The notes under the pieces are model-generated. The model did not search any database. It saw only the letters and a program-made list of their open reading frames with translations, and had not been told where the DNA came from. A stretch of DNA of 64,000 bases from Epilithonimonas sp042695135 (GTDB lineage Bacteria > Bacteroidota > Bacteroidia > Flavobacteriales > Weeksellaceae), in contig NZ_CP170547.1 of NCBI RefSeq assembly GCF_042695135.1, positions 2,604,001 through 2,668,000 of the forward strand, written 5' to 3'. Below, piece after piece: positions 59,142-64,000 of the stretch (positions within the stretch are counted from its first letter, which is position 1; every line of letters begins with the position of its first letter). The position numbers were made by a program, and so were the translations under genes.

Positions 59142-59755
59142 TGAATCTCTTTGAAGACCAATTTGAATTAATAGAAAACATTCTGCCTTACGATGGCATC
59201 ACTTCTTATTACGGAAAAGTTTTTTCTGAAGAAGAAGCAAATGATTTTTTTCAAAAGCTAATCACCGAAATCGAATGGAAAAGTGATCAGGCTGTGATAT
59301 TCGGGAAAGTCATAGAAACTAAAAGGAAGGTTGCCTGGTATGGAAATGAGCCATTCAGTTACACTTATTCCGGAAGAACAAAAACAGCTTTGCCCTGGAA
59401 CAAAACCCTCCTAGAAATCAAAGAAAAAATTGAAAAAGTGAGCGGCGAATCTTTCAATTCCTGCTTGCTGAATCTCTACCACGACGGCTCGGAAGGAATG
59501 GCCTATCACAGCGACGGCGAAAAAGATCTGAAAGAAAATGGCGCCATAAGTTCGGTAAGTTTCGGTGCAGAAAGGAAATTTAATTTCAAGCATAAAACCA
59601 CAAAAGAACTGGTTTCCCTCATTCTGGAAAACGGAAGCCTATTAATGATGAAAGATACAACCCAGAAATTCTGGCTTCACAGATTACCAACGACCACAAA
59701 AATCATCAAACCCAGAATCAGCCTGACTTTCCGAACGATTGATAAGTCTAAATAA
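59141..59755 (+). CDS. AlkB-like 2OG-Fe(II) oxygenase
   Basis: 204 aa. Fe(II) ligands in YHSDGE (HxD) and the later LHRLP His, with 2-oxoglutarate Arg in KPRISLTFR; nucleotide-recognition lid around NEPFSYTYSG. Repairs alkylated bases by oxidation in the AlkB family. Translationally coupled to the NTF2-like lipoprotein, an unusual partner. Confidence 0.9.
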   Translation: MNLFEDQFELIENILPYDGITSYYGKVFSEEEANDFFQKLITEIEWKSDQAVIFGKVIETKRKVAWYGNEPFSYTYSGRTKTALPWNKTLLEIKEKIEKVSGESFNSCLLNLYHDGSEGMAYHSDGEKDLKENGAISSVSFGAERKFNFKHKTTKELVSLILENGSLLMMKDTTQKFWLHRLPTTTKIIKPRISLTFRTIDKSK

Positions 59756-59757
59756 TT

Positions 59758-60909
59758 TTAAATAACCGCCTTATATTTCTTCATAAATCCAAGGCAAAGC
59801 ATCAATCCGATAACCGATAATCCTGCACCAACCAAAGATGGATAATTATACGTCAAACCGTATTCTAAAGGCAATCCACCGAAAAATGCGCCGAGAGAAT
59901 TCGCAATATTAAAAGCCGCCTGCATAATTGCCGCTGCCATCATTTCAGAATTTTTTGCAGTCCGCAGCATAATGATATTAATCGGCGTTCCGACAGACAT
60001 CGACAAAACACCGCAGACAAAAGTTAAAATAAGAGAAATAATTTTGTTCTCTGAGAAGAAAAACACACAAATCAAAGCCAGGATCATTGCTGTAAAAAGG
60101 ATAGATGCAGCCAGAGCCGGTCGCATCCTGTCAGACATTATCCCTCCAAGAAAATTTCCAATAACCATTCCGGAACCTGCCAAAACCATAATGTAAGCGA
60201 TGAAGTCTGCCGGGAATTTTGAAACACTTGTCATCAAAGGTGTGATGTAGCTGAACCAAGCAAATAAACCACCAAAACCAATCGCCGTGATCGCAATAAT
60301 ATGCCAGGCTTTTACGGACTTAAAAAACTCTAATTCATCTTTCAAAGTGGTTGTTCTCAAACTTTTCATAGAAGGAAGAAGGAACTTGAGAAAGACGATA
60401 GTCAGAAGTCCGATGAGAGAAACAACTCCAAAAGCATATCTCCAGGAGAGTTGATGCCCCAGCCAGGTGACGAACGGAACCATTGCGAGGTTTGCGACCG
60501 TCAATCCGGCGAACATCATTGCAATACTCTGAGCCTGTTTTCCTGGTTTTGCCAACCGTGAAGAAACTACAATCCCGACTCCAAAGAACGCACCGTGAGG
60601 AAGTCCTGATAAAAATCTGACGATCATCATTGTATAATAATCACTTACCAAAGCCGACAATCCATTAAAAATGGTGAAAGCCATCATCAGGAAAATTAAA
60701 ATTCTCTTCGGAGGGAATTTCGCAGCGTAAGCCACCAAAATCGGTGCGCCTACGACCACACCGGCGGCATAAGAAGAAATCAAATGTCCAGCCTGAGGAA
60801 TGGAGATTTTCAAAGATTTTGCAACATCCGGCAAAAGTGCCATTATCACAAATTCTGTAGTTCCAATTGCCAATCCGCCAAGCGTAAGCGGAAGTATTCT
60901 CTTATCCAT
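59758..60909 (-). CDS. MFS transporter, DHA1/AraJ-like
   Basis: 383 aa, 12 transmembrane helices. AraJ-type start (LTLGGLAIGTTEFVIMALLPDVA) and GLPHGAFFGVG motif. Proton-linked efflux is typical; substrate unknown. A GACTTTTG box (one mismatch) lies four bases before the ATG. Confidence 0.9.
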   Translation of the reverse strand: MDKRILPLTLGGLAIGTTEFVIMALLPDVAKSLKISIPQAGHLISSYAAGVVVGAPILVAYAAKFPPKRILIFLMMAFTIFNGLSALVSDYYTMMIVRFLSGLPHGAFFGVGIVVSSRLAKPGKQAQSIAMMFAGLTVANLAMVPFVTWLGHQLSWRYAFGVVSLIGLLTIVFLKFLLPSMKSLRTTTLKDELEFFKSVKAWHIIAITAIGFGGLFAWFSYITPLMTSVSKFPADFIAYIMVLAGSGMVIGNFLGGIMSDRMRPALAASILFTAMILALICVFFFSENKIISLILTFVCGVLSMSVGTPINIIMLRTAKNSEMMAAAIMQAAFNIANSLGAFFGGLPLEYGLTYNYPSLVGAGLSVIGLMLCLGFMKKYKAVI

Positions 60910-61060
60910 TTTGCAAAAGTCCTTAATTTAAAACTTAAATTCAAATTTTAGAGATTCAAATTGTCGAATAGTAAGATTAAATTAAACTATTGTTTAAATT
61001 GGGTTAATAATCATCCTTAAATCATTAAGGTTATAGTAATCGTGGATGTTTAGTAAAAGT

Positions 61061-61130
61061 TGCAGCCGTCCGGCATGGATCCTGATGTAAAATCGAGGGG
61101 GAAATGAGAACAGACAAAACTGCCATAAAA
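61061..61130 (+). repeat. Degenerate palindromic element, copy D
   Basis: TGCAGCCG ... CATGGATCC ... GGGGGAAATGAGAAC ... AACTGCCATAAAA keeps the order of motifs seen in copies B and C, in decayed form, in the gap before yidD. Confidence 0.45.
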
Positions 61131-61161
61131 ATCATGAGAATAACTGTTATTGTTGGTTAAA

Positions 61162-61195
61162 TTTGATCCGGATTATGTTTTTTCTGCTATTTTTG
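61162..61195 (+). promoter_or_regulatory. yidD-lgt promoter
   Basis: TTTG (61162-61165), 22 bases, TATTTTTG (61188-61195), then 14 bases to ATG. Confidence 0.6.
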
Positions 61196-61209
61196 CATAG
61201 CTCAAAATT

Positions 61210-61446
61210 ATGCTGAACAAAATTCTCACTTTTCCGATCGTGGTTTTGATAAAGTTTTATCAATTCGCTATCTCACCGTGGATGGGAAAAAACTGCAGAT
61301 ATGACCCGACTTGTTCGCATTATACTTTGGAAGCGCTGAAAGTCCACGGACTCATCAAAGGAGGCTGGCTTGCGATCAAAAGAATCTCGAGCTGTCATCC
61401 CTGGGGAGGCGAAGGTTATGATCCTGTCCCGCCAAAACAACATTAA
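61210..61446 (+). CDS. yidD: membrane protein insertion efficiency factor YidD
   Basis: 78 aa. Family signature CRYDPTCSHYTLEAL with conserved Cys and the CHPWGGEGYDPVP end. Small membrane-associated helper near YidC-dependent insertion. Followed by lgt, 12 bases on, both envelope-assembly genes. Confidence 0.95.
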   Translation: MLNKILTFPIVVLIKFYQFAISPWMGKNCRYDPTCSHYTLEALKVHGLIKGGWLAIKRISSCHPWGGEGYDPVPPKQH

Positions 61447-61458
61447 AATTATGTATCA

Positions 61459-62727
61459 ATGAACAATATTTTTCTTAGATTTTATCTAATTATTTTTGCC
61501 GGAATCTTCCAGCTGGTTTCTTCTCAAAGCTCTAATGATGGACTATCAAATGGGACTTTGAAGATCAATAATAAAGAAACAATTGCAGTAAAAATCTTCG
61601 CTACACAAAACACAACACTTTTCTATGATGAGCCTTCAAAAAATGTTGCCAACGAATTGGTAATCCTGAATGAAGATAATATCACAGCAGAGTCTGCTGA
61701 ACAGTTGGGGTCTATCCAGAATATTCTTTTGAAGTATAAAGGCTTTAATTATCAGTTTTTGGATAAGAATCTCAAACCTGTCGATGCGAATCTTGATCAG
61801 AAAAATATTAAAAATTTTAAATATTTGTTGAAATCCGTGAGAGTCTTAAAACCAACTGACAATACAGAGCTGGAAACGACTTTCAAGATTTGGGATCCTC
61901 TGAGAGGTATCAAACTTGGACCTGTGATGCTTCATTTTTACAGTTTGATGTTCATTCTGGCTTTTGGTTTAGGCTATTTCATTATGGCAAAAATATTCAG
62001 GATTGATGGTGTGGATGAGAAATATCTGGAGCCATTTTTTACTTGGACTTTGATCGGGACGATTTTAGGCGCCAGATTGGGACACGTTATTTTTTACCAG
62101 CCGGAACTTTTCAAAGAGGACTTCCTGAGTGTTTTCTTACCAATCAGTATGAAAGGTGGTCTGCATTTCACAGGGTTTTCCGGATTGGCAAGTCATGGTG
62201 CTACGATTGCTTTGATTTTCACAACCTTATATTACAGCTATAAAATCATTAAGAAAAATCCATTCTGGGTATATGACAGAATTGGAATTGTTGTGGCTTT
62301 AGGCGGTGCTTTTGTACGATTGGGAAATTTCTTCAATTCCGAAATTATAGGAAAACCTGTAGATCCTTCTTCCCCATTTGCATTTCTTTTCCCTCAGCAA
62401 AGTTCAGAATACGGGATCACAATCCCAAGATATCCGACGCAATTGTTTGAAGCTTTTGGTTACGTTTGTCTGTTCATTCTGCTTTGGTTCTTGTATAGAA
62501 AAACCGATAAAAAATATCAACAGGGCTGGTTGTTTGGATTATTCTTCATCATTCTCTGGGCAGTGAGATTTTTTGTAGAATTTTTGAAAGAGCCACAAGG
62601 CGATGAGTTTATCCATATTGGCAGACTTAATACAGGACAAGTTTTGAGTATTCCGTTTATGATTGCAGGATTGCTAATTATGATCTATTCCAAGAAAAAC
62701 AGACTTCCGAAAGAAGAAACAGTATAA
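61459..62727 (+). CDS. lgt: prolipoprotein diacylglyceryl transferase with extra N-terminal domain
   Basis: 422 aa. The Lgt core occupies about 144-420 (PVMLHFYSLMFILAFGLGYFIMAKIF; GARLGHVIFYQPELF; FSGLASHGATIAL; RLGNFFNSEIIGKPVD), with seven transmembrane helices. It moves diacylglycerol to the lipobox Cys of prolipoproteins, several of which are in this window. Before it lies a signal peptide (FLRFYLIIFAGIFQLVSSQ) and about 120 residues with no known motif, absent from E. coli Lgt. Likely periplasmic domain of unknown use. Confidence 0.9.
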   Translation: MNNIFLRFYLIIFAGIFQLVSSQSSNDGLSNGTLKINNKETIAVKIFATQNTTLFYDEPSKNVANELVILNEDNITAESAEQLGSIQNILLKYKGFNYQFLDKNLKPVDANLDQKNIKNFKYLLKSVRVLKPTDNTELETTFKIWDPLRGIKLGPVMLHFYSLMFILAFGLGYFIMAKIFRIDGVDEKYLEPFFTWTLIGTILGARLGHVIFYQPELFKEDFLSVFLPISMKGGLHFTGFSGLASHGATIALIFTTLYYSYKIIKKNPFWVYDRIGIVVALGGAFVRLGNFFNSEIIGKPVDPSSPFAFLFPQQSSEYGITIPRYPTQLFEAFGYVCLFILLWFLYRKTDKKYQQGWLFGLFFIILWAVRFFVEFLKEPQGDEFIHIGRLNTGQVLSIPFMIAGLLIMIYSKKNRLPKEETV

Positions 62728-62732
62728 AAATA

Positions 62733-62757
62733 AAACTCCCGGATTCGGGAGTTTTTT
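62733..62757. terminator. Terminator between lgt and threonine aldolase
   Basis: AAACTCCCG (62733-62741) pairs with CGGGAGTTT (62746-62754), T on both exits. Confidence 0.9.
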
Positions 62758-62785
62758 TATGTATAAATTTTTATGGTTTAATAAT

Positions 62786-63817
62786 TTACAAAGCTTCAAT
62801 TTCCATTACAAAATTTTCAACTACCTCATCCGAAGTTGCCCACGAAGTAATAAGACGGATGGCAGAATGCTCTTCATCGATTTTTTTCCAGACATAGAAA
62901 TCGAAATTTTCTGATAGTTTTTCTATCTGAGAATTATGAAGAATTGGAAAGATCTGATTGGTAAAAGTTTCGGATAAAAATTGAAATCCTTTCTTCTGAA
63001 AAGCTAATTTGATCTTCATTGCCAGAACGTTGGAATGTTTTGCCAGATCAAAATACAGATCATTTTTCATCAGCTCCAAAAACTGAATTCCCAAAAGTTT
63101 TCCTTTTGCCAGCATTGCGCCTTTTTGTTTGATATGGAATCCGAAATCTTCTTTCAGTTTATCATTCGTTATGACAATTGCTTCGCCTAGAAGTGCACCG
63201 TTTTTTGTCCCACCGAGATAGAAAACATCAGTAAAATTGGAAATACCTTCCAATGTCAAATCATTGATCTCGGAAGTCAAAGCCTGTCCCAATCTAGCGC
63301 CATCTAAGAATAAGTAAAGATCGTTTGACTGGCAAAATTTATATAATTCTTTCAATTCATGTTTCTGATAAATCGTTCCGATTTCTGTGGAATTGGAGAT
63401 ATAAACCAATTTCTGTTTCAGTTGATGCGGCTTGTTGGTATGAGCATTCAAAACAGATTGAATATCTTCCGGTTTTAACTTTCCATCTGCTGTAATAATG
63501 CCGTGGATCTTATGTCCGGTTGCTTCTATTGCGCCGGTTTCATTGGTAAAAATGTGTCCGGTTTCTGCAGAGATAACACTCTCGTGTGGGCGGAGAATTG
63601 AAGAAATGACTAATAAATTAGCTTGCGTTCCACCACTTACAAAATGAATATCAGCACTTTTATCATTAATTTTATTCTTGATTAATTCTCTGGCTTCATT
63701 AGAATAATCATCATAACCGTAACCATTTTGCTGATCGAGATTTGATTTAATAAGCGCTTCTAAAATATTGGAATGACAACCCTCAGAATAGTCATTTTTA
63801 AAGGAATATTTCTTCAT
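62786..63817 (-). CDS. low-specificity threonine aldolase-like PLP lyase
   Basis: 343 aa fold-type I PLP enzyme: HFVSGGTQANLLVISS, ETGHIFTNETGAIEATGHKI, FLDGARLGQAL and the PLP lysine in FYLGGTKNG. Threonine to glycine plus acetaldehyde is the family reaction; allo forms are possible. No promoter box is near the start. Confidence 0.9.
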   Translation of the reverse strand: MKKYSFKNDYSEGCHSNILEALIKSNLDQQNGYGYDDYSNEARELIKNKINDKSADIHFVSGGTQANLLVISSILRPHESVISAETGHIFTNETGAIEATGHKIHGIITADGKLKPEDIQSVLNAHTNKPHQLKQKLVYISNSTEIGTIYQKHELKELYKFCQSNDLYLFLDGARLGQALTSEINDLTLEGISNFTDVFYLGGTKNGALLGEAIVITNDKLKEDFGFHIKQKGAMLAKGKLLGIQFLELMKNDLYFDLAKHSNVLAMKIKLAFQKKGFQFLSETFTNQIFPILHNSQIEKLSENFDFYVWKKIDEEHSAIRLITSWATSDEVVENFVMEIEAL

Positions 63818-63893
63818 TTTTTCTTTCTACTTTTTTGAAGATTCAAAGGTATTGAATTTGATTAATGTTGTAAAAATAAAATAAAGTTAATTG

Positions 63894-63909
63894 TTAGAGT
63901 TTAATCTAA
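63894..63909. promoter_or_regulatory. candidate DtxR/MntR operator upstream of the mntR-like gene
   Basis: TTAGAGTTTAATCTAA, arms TTAGA/TCTAA with six bases between. Related to the mntH site; suggests autoregulation. Confidence 0.5.
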
Positions 63910-63927
63910 TATCATCTAACTTTTTAT

Positions 63928-63935
63928 TAATTTTG
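63928..63935 (+). promoter_or_regulatory. mntR-like -7 box, four bases before ATG
   Basis: TAATTTTG, AAGT, ATG at 63940. Confidence 0.5.
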
Positions 63936-63939
63936 AAGT

Positions 63940-64000
63940 ATGAATTCTTTAACTGAAGAAAATTATCTGAAAGCACTGTATCATCTTGTAAATGAGAATG
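63940..64000 (+). CDS. mntR: DtxR/MntR-family metal-dependent repressor, N-terminus (cut off)
   Basis: First 20 residues only, MNSLTEENYLKALYHLVNEN, which is the winged-helix start of the MntR/DtxR family. The DNA-reading helix and metal sites are beyond the window. Its likely target is the mntH operon at 3-5 kb, which carries a matching operator. Confidence 0.8.
   Translation, partial: MNSLTEENYLKALYHLVNEN

Noticed and set aside
1..64000. tRNA or rRNA genes
   Set aside because: No cloverleaf-like T-loop motif or rRNA stretch was noticed by eye; a covariance search would settle it.

Overview
The window looks like a chromosome segment of a low-GC flavobacterium of the Weeksellaceae, most like Chryseobacterium. 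Evidence: a short RpoD, the Bacteroidetes promoter signature (TAnnTTTG, sometimes with an upstream TTG/TTTG), PorQ of the type IX secretion system, the lipoprotein GldD, TamL, a surface protein beginning QVGINT, and few Shine-Dalgarno sequences. The genus is an inference. I see no tRNA, rRNA, CRISPR array or prophage. Most of the window is housekeeping gene content with repeat-rich gaps.

Layout. 1-11 kb: gyrA 3' end, TPR protein, transaldolase, an mntH-outer-membrane-protein operon behind a DtxR/MntR-like operator, a DUF937-OmpA fusion, proS, a Gly-rich lipoprotein and a FadL-like protein. 11-21 kb: rsgA, DAHP synthase/chorismate mutase, a surface protein, the first small-lipoprotein/TPR-AraC module, a serine hydrolase, and dnaX with a frameshift site. 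21-34 kb: the sucAB operon, tamL (frameshifted) divergent from an rRNA methylase, a YtxH/holin-like envelope operon, cmk and porQ. 34-42 kb: pyrH, frr, an AraC regulator, a serine hydrolase, a RAYT transposase with a REP doublet and a 21-bp tandem array, and ppc. 42-54 kb: ssb, an MBL hydrolase, two periplasmic PPIases, a frameshifted PfkB kinase, gldD, rpoD, a dead FAD monooxygenase, DUF1003, an epimerase and cvfB. 54-64 kb: the second lipoprotein/TPR-AraC module, hisS, an AlkB-like gene, an MFS pump, yidD, lgt with an extra N-terminal domain, threonine aldolase, and the start of an mntR-like gene.

The most interesting system is a pair of paralogous modules at 15.4-17.6 kb and 54.9-57.2 kb. 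Each joins a 72-74 aa exported lipoprotein ending in DPPxK(N/D)Gxx-W to a divergent membrane-spanning regulator with an exported TPR domain and a cytoplasmic AraC-type HTH. A peptide or lipoprotein signalling system is one reading; it is not shown by sequence alone. Other notable signals: a probable dnaX tau/gamma slip site, at least six genes whose promoter -7 box lies exactly four bases before ATG (possible leaderless mRNAs), a family of intergenic elements with conserved ends and paired but divergent inner arms, a REP doublet next to its probable transposase, and two 21-bp-period arrays. Two further genes (tamL, pfkB) are each broken by one missing A in an A-run, so homopolymer sequencing error must be excluded before reading these as biology.
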